The notes beneath the pieces are model-generated. The model was not told the DNA's origin, searched no databases, and was given only the letters and a program-made list of their open reading frames with translations. 64,000 bases of DNA from Heterobilharzia americana. Lineage: Eukaryota; Platyhelminthes; Trematoda; Strigeidida; Schistosomatidae. The translations under genes were made by a program, and so were the position numbers. Location: assembly GCA_944470555.2 (NCBI GenBank), contig OX104127.1, positions 151,915,776 to 151,979,775 on the forward strand, given 5' to 3'. Of the stretch, positions 24,772-35,600 are shown piece after piece; the first letter of the stretch is position 1, and the number at the start of each line of letters is the position of its first letter.

Positions 24772-25115
24772 TGTAGCGTCACACACTTCCCCAAAATTAA
24801 TAGCCTAGGCTTTGACGACTTTCGACATTGATGCTGACCTTGATAGTTTAACTGGACTCGCTAAGCTGAAGGCACCCGGTCAAGCATACCCGCCATTTGG
24901 CGCGCTGTTGTGTTACGTTGCACTGCTCGTATTCGACTCTCTAGCCAGTTAGTTGGAACGCATCGGTATTTTGGCACGACCTCGCAAATATACTATTCCA
25001 TCCGACTACGCTATTGTGTTCTTCCTTGGTCTCGTATTCGGGGGTATATGACAAGTCCGAATAATTAGTGATTGGTCTTTGCGTCTTTCAAGTTCGCACC
25101 AGGACAAATCCTAAA
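24772..25115 (+). repeat. 3' LTR, copy 2
   Basis: 344 nt, same sequence as 12090-12433 over the parts compared, preceded by the purine tract. Confidence 0.93.
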
Positions 25116-25495
25116 CCTTCATAGGTGATCATTAATAACAAATGCCGGTTAGAAAACACTTGGATTGTTTTTCAGTTTGATCCAATCCAGCCAAAACCAT
25201 CCGGGTACTGATAGGATGGTGTGGGTTTCACCTATAAAGCTGACCATTGGTATTTGGTGTTCAGCTGCAGTAAGGTAAGTCTCAACATGTCAGTGTTCAC
25301 GTTAATGGAAAACATAGCATATTCAACTGTCACAAAGACATGGTTAGGAATGAACCTTCAGCTATGGATGTCAATCTAATGTGAACTGGTTACTGTGGCT
25401 TGAAAAGCATCATTGTATCATGAGAACAATATGAGACAATAAGAGAGAAGTACCACTGAAAGCAGCGCAAACGGACTTCAGAGCACCGATGCTTC

Positions 25496-25839
25496 TTTAG
25501 GAACTGTCGTGGTGGGAACTTGAAAGACGCAAAGACCAATCACTAATTATTCGGACTTGCTATATACCTACGAATACGAGACCAAGGAAGAACACAATAG
25601 CGTAGTCGGATGGAATAGTATATTTGCGAGGTCGTGCCAAAATACCGATGCGTTCCAACTAACTGGCTAGAGAGTCGAATACGAGCAGTGCAACGTAACA
25701 CAACAGCGCGCCAAATGGCGGGTATGCTTGACCGGGTGCCTTCAGCTTAGCGAGTCCAGTTAAACTATCAAGGTCAGCATCAATGTCGAAAGTCGTCAAA
25801 GCCTAGGCTATTAATTTTGGGGAAGTGTGTGGCGCTACA
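25496..25839 (-). repeat. Extra LTR in inverted orientation, copy 2
   Basis: Counterpart of 12814-13157 at offset 12,682, again 380 nt from the 3' LTR. It is the likely donor, or its twin, for the conversion tract in the 5' LTR at 19853-20196. Confidence 0.9.
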
Positions 25840-26221
25840 CTTCCCATCTTAAATTTTTTGGTAAATTAGCAACTGTAAGGTTTCAAGTTATTATTAGAGA
25901 TTGGGTCCGGAACTTCGGTGAACACGTTTGAATGTGCTGTTCTCCTGACCTTGGGGACCGGAAATTAGTGGGTTACATCCTACGCTAGGTTAACCGTTTG
26001 GTTATGGTCTTGTGTCAGGTAAGATTCTCCATTAACGTGATACCAAAATTCTTCTACGTCCTTCTGAATTAAAAAGTAAGTCTGCATGCCGTTAATGCTA
26101 GACAAATTATACTGGCAGACTTGCGATGCACAGGAGAATGACATTTCAGTGTCCCCTGCTAACATGTATGGCACAGATAGTTTTCAGTAATTAAAATAAT
26201 AGGCCAGTTGGCCTGTGTTAA

Positions 26222-28402
26222 TCCTTGCAGGGGATATCTGTGTAAAGATTTGGTTTCTCCGTGAACGCGTTGACCGAGGTACTGATGCTATTTGCTGGGG
26301 TAGAGTTCCAATCGCTGACCACACGACGAGGCAAACACAGATTCACGCTAAACTGATTCGATCGTGGTTTTCTGGATTTCCTTTCAGTTTCCTCGAAGAC
26401 AATCAACCCTATCAGGAGAAAAAAGTCGGGACATATCAGTACGGATGTACGTACCGAAGTCATTATTAAGTTTGCGGAATGCCAGTGCGATCACTCCGTT
26501 TCCTGCAGAAAGACAGCGGGAATAAATTTAGCCAGTCGAGTTTTTCCTCACAAGGCAGATTCAAAACCTTACAAAAGCTTAGTAGTCACTCGTCTGCACA
26601 CACTCGAGTACATCAGCATCCTTTTTTAGGCATGAACTTGCTGCATGAATGCAGTATTCCGAGTGAGATCTGACGTACGTAGAATAGAGTATCCTGGTCA
26701 CAACGTTTGAAAGCTCTGCGGGTGGACCATAATACATGAAAACCGTTAGTTGCAGTTGCATTAGTGTGCCAAAATTTATAAATCATGGCTTATGATGACA
26801 TCCCAGTCTTTCAGTTCAGAGACTGGGAGTAGTAGTGTACGATCGACAGAATACCGTAAACAGTTGCTACGCCCAGTATCCGTTACTGCACTTTCTCTAG
26901 AGTTTTCGGGCACCAACGTTCCGACCAGCCTAGTTTGTTCAAATTCGCTTGGAGTCGCTACTTATCAGCATCACTATGTATGACCCTCCAAACTTTTGCA
27001 TCCTCGGCGAATAGCAGCACCGAAGAGTTAAGCATCTGCGGCAATTCGTTGTAGACAAAAAATTAAGGGGTTTGGGATTGTTCCTTGAGGAACTTTACTC
27101 GTCACAGCTTTCCACATGGACAGTGTTCCGTCAACCCTCACTCTTCGCCTTCTATCTAGGCTTGCAGTGCACCACCAAACTGGAAAGATGATAACTTTCG
27201 TAGTATTCTACGAGACTATCAAATACCTTGCTGAAACATATGGACACATCTATTGACTACTTGGAATCACGGACTGAATCCCATTTCTCTCTCGCGATGA
27301 GACAGTTTGTTAAACAGTCGTGTTCAACACGTAAACCTTGTTGCTGTGGTGCTAAAAAGTTATTTGATTCAGCATAGCATCGTTTTTTTCTAAAACTTTA
27401 ACGACTATGCTAGTTAGACTCACATGGCGGTAGTCAGCCACAAAGTGGTGATTACCGGCCTTAAAAAAATCTGTGCTGTTTATAGCAGCTTTCCAGTCTC
27501 TATAGCGGTGAGTCTGAGAAAGGGCATGCCGAAAAGATGTGACCGGTTCAACGACAATGTCCACTAGTAAATATAGCAATCTAGGATGCAACTCATCAGG
27601 AACCGGAGATTTTCCTGGTTAATGAGCATCCGGAAGACTATTTCCTTTGTCATGAGCGCTGTATTCATTGATGGCACCACTATTGGGCAGGTCACTGTCA
27701 TGATCTACAGAGAATACTTCATTAAAGTAATCTGATAAGTATTTATCTTTGGAAAGTCTAGATTCTGCCAGACTATCAGGATTTTTATCCATCACCGAAG
27801 AGGGAATTCCGCATTCTCTTAAAGTCCTAATGCGATCGAACAGTCTTAGGATAATTTTGGCAATCATTTACAGATTGCTACTCGTCAGGTATTCGAAACT
27901 GTGTAATCAAAGTTTTGCACAGATTATGGAATTTACAGTACCTGGTTTTAAATGTTTCCAGTTGTTCCTGTAAACGAATCCCGTAAACGTTTCCTCTCCC
28001 TTGGTAGTTTTTGAGTGTCTTTATCCAACCACGGAGAGGGATGCGAGGGTCTTCGTCGAGTCGACCATGGAATAACCTGGAAATGTTTTCTGTAAATTGT
28101 ATCGCTTTTCCTTCCAGTTTTCGTCTAACAGATTTTAAAGCGTGGAATTGAGTCGTCAACTAGTCTAACTTATTCCACTTAATAAGAAAACAAATTTGGA
28201 GGAACGAGTCACTAGTGGTCCGGTATTCTTCGTAACAGGTTTTTTCTCCGTAACTGAAATAATCTCTGATTCCTGAATAGGAATTTACTAAAAGCTTCTC
28301 AAGAGAGGCTAAAACAGAATAACAAGTAATCTCCCTGCGCACTGAGGGAGTCTGCAGTTTGGAGAATAAAGGCTTCAATATGCAATCACTGTGTCCTGAC
28401 AC
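26222..28402 (-). mobile_element. Decayed CR1/Jockey-type LINE, copy 2 (- strand)
   Basis: Duplicate of the relic at 13540-15720 with the same blocks in the same order: linker 28402-27878, RT entry 27591-27352, RT C-terminal block 26761-26579, ORF2 end 26463-26222. Only isolated substitutions separate the two. Confidence 0.8.
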
Positions 28403-28659
28403 TGACCGACAAAATCAGCGTGGAACCTCGCACACCCGTGCATCGGTTCAAGTGACTACACCTCACAGTAGTACACAAGGAACAGGTGGGTAGATTAAGA
28501 GTGACATCAAAGAAGATAAAGTAGTTTGAGTATAAACAATTTGAATATAAAGGTTAGTGCGAATATTCAGGCTTTAGAAGATGCCAAGGAGTGAATACAT
28601 CTGCGTCATTGTAACCGATTTTCATCTACATCTTCCCACATGACAGACCAAGAGTAAGG

Positions 28660-30097
28660 GATGTCAATGGCTGTTGCCAAGTTTGGTCTGACTACCCTGA
28701 ACCCTCTTCCAACCTAATCGAACTTCCCCTACCATGACACGAGGTAGGCGGTGACTCGGCATACGCACCGCGTTTTCGAACCACCTCAGTCGATGAGGCT
28801 TCACAACTTCGTTGACTGTCTTGCTTAGTGCACGGCCTGACCTCAATATTGCTGACACGGTGATGTCACCAAACACGAACAATGCTACGTAGACATCTGT
28901 AATGAAACTCTTGCGGTCGCTTCATGTCTTCTACTCTTAACGGCCATGTCTCACAGCCGTATAACGGGACAAAATGGACTGCAGAACAGCATACTTGTCC
29001 TTTGATAGATAGTCGGATATCTCTCCAGTCGGCACTATAGGTGATGCAAGTTGGCAAATACCAAACGGACTTTCTGTATCCGAGCCGAAATTTCGCCAGC
29101 AACTAACCTGTTCAGGCTGTTGCAACTCCCCAAGCGAGTGAAGTGGTCGACATTCATTACACTAGGAGTCGTTGCAGACCAGTCCCGAAGCATTATCCTA
29201 CATTTTTCAGGTGCAAGATGCACGCCGAACATACTCAGATTTCTGCTCAACGCGTTCAGAAGACCGTGCATTTTGTCAGCGTCTTCACTCAGCAGGACAA
29301 TAACGTCTGGATACTCGAAGTCAACCAGATGGCCTCCAATGAGTAGGTCAATCCCTGGGAATTCAGAACCAACTAAAATTATATTCACTAGTGCGTCTAT
29401 AACGAAGTTAAATAAGAACGGTGACAGTGGATATCCCTGGCGGACACCACTAATTGTCATCAATTCACGTGACAACTCTTCATAAACCCTTACACGGCTG
29501 AGTGAGTTGGAGAAAACAGAGCTTTCATTAGCGTTATATACTTTCGGTACTCCTTTCACAGTTAGACACTGCTACAACACCTCACAGTTGACAGAGTCAA
29601 ATGCTCTTTTCAGGTCAAGAAATATGGTAAATGTCGGCCACCGGTAGGCATACCTGTGTTCCAGAACCTGCCTGAAAATAGAAATATGAACGATACACCC
29701 TTGTCCAGCTCTGTCTGCAACCTGCTTGCTTTTCTTCAGTTTGCTGTTCTCAAGCTCCAGTTAAGCGTCGCATAACTAAGAAATCTGGCTCTTGGGTACG
29801 ATATCAGCCAAAATAATTCCCCTACGGTTGTCATAGGACGAATTCTCTTTATAGACGGATGATCTGTGAATTATCTCGATCTCACGGCATAACCTCTGAT
29901 TTCCACGCACCATCTAGTACCTGTCTCACTTTGAGCAGAGCTTTCCTACCACCATCCCTGAAAACTTCAGGTGGCGAAATATCAGACTCTGCTGCTTCCC
30001 ATCTCAGGTTACTTACAGCCTTCTCAACTTCGATGTGAATTCAAGGACCGAGATCTAAATCCCATTCAGGTTCGGTCTGGATGCTGGACAACTGCAG
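28660..30097 (-). mobile_element. RTE-like LINE, reverse transcriptase to 3' end (- strand)
   Basis: The longest single frame, 29559-29035 (174 codons), reads GVRQGYPLSPFLFNFVIDAL followed by a position equivalent to YADD that is mutated (EYPDVIVLL), then ISARIQKVRLVFANL. Upstream on the - strand, at about 29650-29580, FLDLKRAFDSVNCEVL is motif A with its Asp. Downstream, YGCETWPL (29102-28866) and RLRWFENAVRMPSHRLPR (28882-28664) form the C-terminus. Loss of the first Asp of the catalytic pair and frame breaks make it dead. The part below 29381 is inside duplicated unit 2, the part above is unique, so this locus gives the ancestral right edge. Confidence 0.85.
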
Positions 30098-31316
30098 CGT
30101 TGCTGGGGTCCATTCTAACTGTGCTTCAAATTGTTCCCACCGACGTTATAGCCACCTGTTCTGGAAGGTTATCAATGTCCCATCCTATTCGGGGGTGGTT
30201 TCACCCACCATCATCTTCTTGCCAGTATCTTGAATGAACCTAAATAATTCCCGGGCACTGAATGATGCTGACGACTTTTCCATTTCTCTCACTTTTGCCA
30301 CTCACCACTGTTCGCGATCACTGTGGGCACTCTTGGTCAATTCATGTTCAAGTTGCTTTCACTCTTCATTGTGATCAGAGCCTGCTAGAAGTGAATCTTC
30401 ACGCCTTAATCAATTCGGATGATGTTGCGCAAATCCATTGAAGTTTGATAGCGTTTAGATGTGGGTTACCAACCATCTTTACCTGTTTCTACGGCAGACT
30501 TAATATCACACCAGGTTTCCTCAGGATGAGCGCTGTTGTCACGTTCAGATAAATGCTTAGCTATAGCCTCACTGAATACACACTTAATTGTCTTTATCGC
30601 TCGATTGAGAACACAGGCTTAACTACCGTATGTTTCCTACGACCAGTAAGACTAAGACATACACGTGCCCATACTGACGTTTGATCGAAGTATAAACGTA
30701 CTTCAGAAAGAGTGACAATCCTCCATCGATACTCTCCAACGATGGCTTATAGTAGTATGATCTATCTGTGTCCATCGCTGGTTTGATGTCGGCGGACACT
30801 AAGTGAGACATTGTCTCTCTCTTTGCTCGGAGTTGGTGCTGGCCAGAAACAGGTGGTTGCCAGAAGATTACAAGAGATGATGGTTGTTGTTAGTTCGCTG
30901 GCATGGGCTACCATAGATGCCTCCTAGATGCGTTTCCGAGTGGCTCAGCTTTCCTAATTGTGTGTTAAAGTCGCCTGCTATTACGAACATATTTGAACAC
31001 TGCTTTTTGTAGCAAAATTGACAACTTCCGATAGAGTTTATCCCTTGCATCATCCGAACTGTCGTCGTTGGGAGGAGATTACGAATAGGCATAGGTTGGT
31101 CTCACGATCCACCCCGGTTCTTACAGATCTATTTAGTCGGATAGCACACAGAAGGCTGTTGACCAGTATCCAGTTGAGAAAAGCGCTTTCTGCTATGCAT
31201 GCACTAGTGAGTCTACGAGAGCTAGTCATTGAATCTTGGGATACTTGTAAAGTAAATTTTGCAAATTCACTGAACTAAGTAGGTGAGGTCAAGTGAATAA
31301 CCACATTCGGGTCCTG
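30098..31316 (-). repeat. Outer inverted-repeat arm, left: RTE-like endonuclease and linker
   Basis: About 1.2 kb that recurs as reverse complement at 36825-38046 with very high identity; the 86-, 74- and 62-codon frames of one arm are found unchanged in the other. On the - strand 31092-30868 reads FVIAGDFNTQLGKL, the Gly-Asp-Phe-Asn motif of an APE-type endonuclease. The rest is the linker to the reverse transcriptase. The arm lies upstream of HAT1; its partner is in HAT1 intron 7. Confidence 0.92.
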
Positions 31317-31339
31317 TGTGTATCTCTTAGAACCTGGAC

Positions 31340-31552
31340 AGACATCGATGGCTCAGAAATACAGCTAGTGTCCAGCTTCGGTGGGTGTGCCGGTGTTCTA
31401 GAACCTGCAGAGGATGAACATCTGGTCGACACGCAAATACTCTCAGGTCAGGTGAACGGAATCCACTCATCTCACTTCAAGCAGTTTCATACACTGTTGT
31501 TGGCTGCATGGTAGTTTGTTTTTAGTAAGCATAGCTTGGTTCGCGTGATTGT
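31340..31552 (-). repeat. Inner inverted-repeat arm, left (RTE-derived)
   Basis: Reverse complement of 32905-33080 with scattered mismatches and a small gap. Shared strings include the segment around AACAACAGTGTATGAAACTG and that around GTCGACCAGATGTTCATCC. On the - strand it encodes the approach to RTE reverse transcriptase motif A. The arm ends about 150 nt before the HAT1 start codon. Confidence 0.85.
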
Positions 31553-31704
31553 TTATCCGAATAATATATAAAACACTGAGGTTACTGTTTTTCATCAGAA
31601 TTCATCATTTTTAAAATTCTTGTCTGTTATTGTAATTCCAAATCTGACGTTCCGAAGTTTTCATATTTTTGATTGTTTTTAGTAATTTTGAAAGCATTTA
31701 TATT

Positions 31705-32682
31705 ATGGACAGCTTACTTGGAAGAAGCCTTGACGACTACCGTGTGAATGCCTGTAAAGCTATTCATTTCAAAATAGGCAAGTTTAGTAAAATTTTCCAA
31801 CTAGATAAACAGTTAATAATAAGGCAGCTATCAACTGTGAACAGAAATTTAATCCTGAATTCACTCATCAGATATTTGGCGAGAGGTTTGTAGCTTTTGT
31901 AGTTGTTGCTAATATTTTTTACAGTGAGCAAATATTCGGCTATCGAGATCTCAAAGTTAATATTTATTACACACCAAGCTACTTGTCGACGTATATCGAC
32001 ATTTCGTACTCGTCAAAAGTTGATCCCCAACTTTCTAAAGGTGTTATGGTAAAATTCTTTCGTAAAGTTATGCCTATCTTTTTTCAGCCTGACGATATTA
32101 TGCACATATTATCTGATGTGTACACTTATGATATCAGTAAAAATCTAACGGATTTTATGACGAAAATTGAAGAGGACTCCTCTTTCACGCCTTATGGAGT
32201 CAATAGATACAGCTATCAGATCATGGAAGGTATTATTTAATGCGTCACTGTTTACCACCTAGATAAATGTCCAAAGAAGTTTTCTATCTTCTTCATCGAA
32301 CATGGTATGCCTGGTTTTAAGGAATTTCTTGAGTACCACAAACGAATGGAGTCTTTCCTTCTTTTCTTCGTGGATGGTGCATCCGTTATATCTACGGATG
32401 ATATTCAGTGGTGTTATTATATGATGTAAGCTGTCAGTATTCTCTTCCTAATAACTTATTCTAGTTACGAAAATGTTGACGAAGGGGAAGGTGGGAAATC
32501 CAAATATGCCTTTATTGGTTACATGACAGTGTATAAATTTTACGCTTATCCAAAAAATCTCCGTCCACGAGTTAGCCAAGTTCTGATTCTCCCACCTTTT
32601 AGAAACAGTGGGCATGCTACACAACTTTTGAAAACCTTTTATCGCGATTTTGTACCTATGTCAAATGTCGTTGATATTGCAG
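31705..32682 (+). CDS. HAT1: HAT1 exons 1-6 with five micro-introns
   Basis: Introns: 31778-31812 (35 nt, GC-AG), 31886-31924 (39 nt), 32049-32087 (39 nt, in frame with no stop), 32230-32262 (33 nt) and 32426-32464 (39 nt), all but the first GT-AG. The first donor reads ATAG/GCAAGT, the strong consensus of GC donors. No GT donor nearby gives the phase needed by exon 2. The third intron could be read through (adding 13 residues), but removing it makes the length match the family exactly. Micro-introns at the 5' end of genes are a known schistosome habit. Confidence 0.9.
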
Positions 32683-35600
32683 GTAAGATTACTATTTGTA
32701 AACGTATCTACATTCCTCTTATTTTGTGAAAAGTAACAGCTAACATATAAGATTATGTAGGTAAGTTTTAATATAATACCAGTGTATTTGGAAAAGCAAA
32801 ACAAAATTTTTCCGAACTTTGTGCTGTGTAAGCCACAGTTTCTTCAGCTGAATCACCTATGATGAAAAACTACTTTGATGATTTATATGTCATTCAAATA
32901 AACAATCGCGTGAACTAAGCTATGCTTACTAAAATTAAATTATCATGCGGCCAACAACAGTGTATGAAACTGCTTGAAGTGAGATGAGTGGATTCCGTTC
33001 ATCTGACCTGATAGTGTTTACGTGTCGACCAGATGTTCATCCTCTGCAGGTTCTGGAACATCGGCACACCTACCGAAGCTGGACAGTAACTGTCTTTCTG
33101 GATCTGAAGGCTGTATTAAATTGGTCGATCGAGCGGTCTTATGGCAGTGTCTTTCGCTAAAAGGAGTGCCAAATAAATGCATCGCTTTGTTGAAATCTCT
33201 GTACTCAAAATCCGTAGGCGTGTTAAAGCCTTTGGTGAGTTGTCTACATCGAGTTGTTTCCTTCAAGGATATCAGGTGTTCACTCTTACTGAACTTTATG
33301 GTAGACGTACTTATGGGAAGTCTCCCTCTCCTTGTTTGACCTTACAGGAATTGATCTTGTCAAAGAGGACTCTTTAGTCATACTCTTGGCAGAGTATGTG
33401 GATGACTTAGTTTTGTCAAGTGAAGTCACTGACAGGAGACATAGTCTTATGGATTCCTTGGATTTCAATTTCAGGATATTTGGGATGTATTTCTGACCAC
33501 CTAAATGCAATTTGTTGACCCATGAATGTTGTGCTTTGGTGCCTTGTTTAACAATAGGGTATGTTACAGTTGAGTGTGTTGACCACTCCAAAATACCTGG
33601 AAAGTCCGATCAGCCCTGGTGGGTGAGTGACCGACGGAATCTTGGCACGCATATAGAAAGCTCGACTGGTTTTCACCACTTAAAGTACCGCCACGATATG
33701 CAATTTTCTGTTAAGCGTCGAGTGTACTGCACTTCATTTTGCTCTGTTCTACCGTATGGCTATGAAATATGGACAATTAAAAGTAGAGGATATAAGAAGG
33801 CTTCAGGTGTCCGACCACCGTTGCCTTCACACCGTCGGCCATGTGTCACGTTATCACCACGTGAGTAATGCAGAAGTCAGATGTAGTGTCTTAGAGGGGA
33901 AAAGAAAATCATTTGAAGTTGTGAACCTTCATCAACTGAGATGGCTGGGATATGTTAGGCCTCATCGTACAATGTTAGCTGAAGTAGGTTTGGGCTGGAA
34001 AAAGATCACGAGTGGCCGGGCTAAAACATGACATCATTACATGTAGTCTTTGATCTGAGCCGTGTAGGGAAATGTAGAGTCCTCTGTTGAGGACCGCGTG
34101 ATAGAAGAAACTACTGCTGGGAAACTAGGTGGTATGGAGCTGAATCGATGTCGGTGGTTCAGTTGCATTCACAAATTATCTGCATCTTAATCACCATATA
34201 AAACTTTATCATTGATTTTCCCCTCCTCGTTCTCTTTTCATTACTTTATGGTTATTTCTCCTGTATCTGTGTGTTTACTACCTTGGCGTACTGATATTGG
34301 ATGTGACAACTAGGAGCATTACTTAGTACTGCCAAGTTATATTGTCTGTCTTCCTAAGATTACTAAATGAATGAAACCATAGGGGGAAATAGATACGTTT
34401 TATATTGGTGCTTGTATTATCCCGTCTTTGGTTGGATTGATCGGTCTCTAATGGCATGTGGGCTGCTGCACAGATGCTTCGATATTACCTGTTTTCCAAT
34501 TATGTACTAATGGTGGATAGTGGCTAGCAGTGGAATCCCAGACGCACGTTTCCTCCTATATAGGACTCGTCAACTGCATGTACCTGCCTCCCAGTGAGCG
34601 ATACTGCTTGAACACTATTGTTTTTGACTGACGAGCCTGGTATGAAATGTTAGTGTGACGGCGTAGAGTGGCGAAGTTAGTTTTCCTGAGAAATGCTCAA
34701 CTTTTAACAACAGATTACAGGAGAAAGGTAACAAGAGGAATCATGATTTCAGAATTAAGATATAGAAGCATAATTTGCCAACTCTTTCAAAGTGTAAACA
34801 ATTTAAGCAATTGTAAGTTTTCAAAAATTATTCTTTGGTCGAAAGCGGAGAAATGCAGTTTGCAGAATTTTTCCAAACAGTCCAATTTCTATTCACCTCG
34901 TGGTCACAGCATTGGTTTTCCTGATATGTTTTCCATTATTTTCTTTTCAGAACTGTTAACAGATCTGTCGATTATGAAACAAGTTCTTTTTGAAATAATA
35001 AGTGGTGTAGTGAAACTGGAAAAATAAAACCGAAGAAGGTATCCTAGCACTTTAAAACTATGATAGTTAATTTAATCGTAATGATCGAATTCGTCTACCA
35101 CTTCACCCAACCTTTATTCTCGAATTCCTTCGCCTCCTACACAATTTTACCTACTTTAATGTCAGTTTTTTCTCCACCCACTTGTTATTTACTCGCTACT
35201 GGGGAGTTTGCCAACTTAAACGGATGCACTTTTGTACGATGTTCTAAGCTGATTTTGTCTGTCTGACGGCTACACTTCAGTTGTCCAGCATCAACCCTGA
35301 GCCTGAATGGGAAGTATGTGATGGTCCTACAACTCTCCTCGAAGATGAGGTTAAAAGGATGAACAGTAGCAGAAGCTAGTGGTTTGCCACTGGAAGTTTA
35401 TGAGGATGGCGGTAGTAAATTACTGAGTAGGGTAACGGAGTTGCTAGGTAGTGTATTGCAATCAGAGTTAGTCCCATCAGCCAGGTCTACTTCACTAACC
35501 CTTCCCGCCTACATGAAATTCGAGAAGTCCTCATTAGACAACCATAAGTGAATCAGTTTAACCAGAATCCCATCGAAATGTAAGATAACGCTTCAGGACT

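Larger units (their letters stand above)
19853..25115 (+). mobile_element. CsRn1-clade gypsy LTR retrotransposon, copy 2
   Basis: The same element as at 7170-12433, carried along in the tandem duplication, with LTRs at 19853-20196 and 24772-25115. gag is identical. pol lacks the private early frameshift of copy 1 but has its own 1-nt deletion near 23388. The 5' LTR is a mosaic (see its entry). It is not an independent insertion, because both flanks match those of copy 1. Confidence 0.93.
16703..29381. repeat. Tandem segmental duplication, copy 2
   Basis: Second direct copy of the 4020-16702 segment. The junction reads AAAATTA-CTG-GGCGGTGCC: the right end of the unit is joined to its left end through two or three bases. 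To the right of 29381 the RTE-like reverse transcriptase carries on as one open frame, so this is the ancestral right boundary. The two copies carry private 1-nt indels in pol and one strongly mosaic LTR, so they are not byte-identical duplicates. Confidence 0.95.

Noticed and set aside
29051..29485. 144-codon frame on the + strand
   Set aside because: Lies opposite the RTE-like reverse transcriptase, which has clear motifs on the - strand.
31018..31278. 86-codon frame found identically at 36860-37120
   Set aside because: Antisense to the LINE endonuclease; duplicated because it lies in the inverted-repeat arms.
31669..31704. Upstream in-frame ATG as HAT1 start
   Set aside because: Would add 12 residues not expected from the family; the ATG at 31705 gives the usual N-terminus. 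Not excluded.
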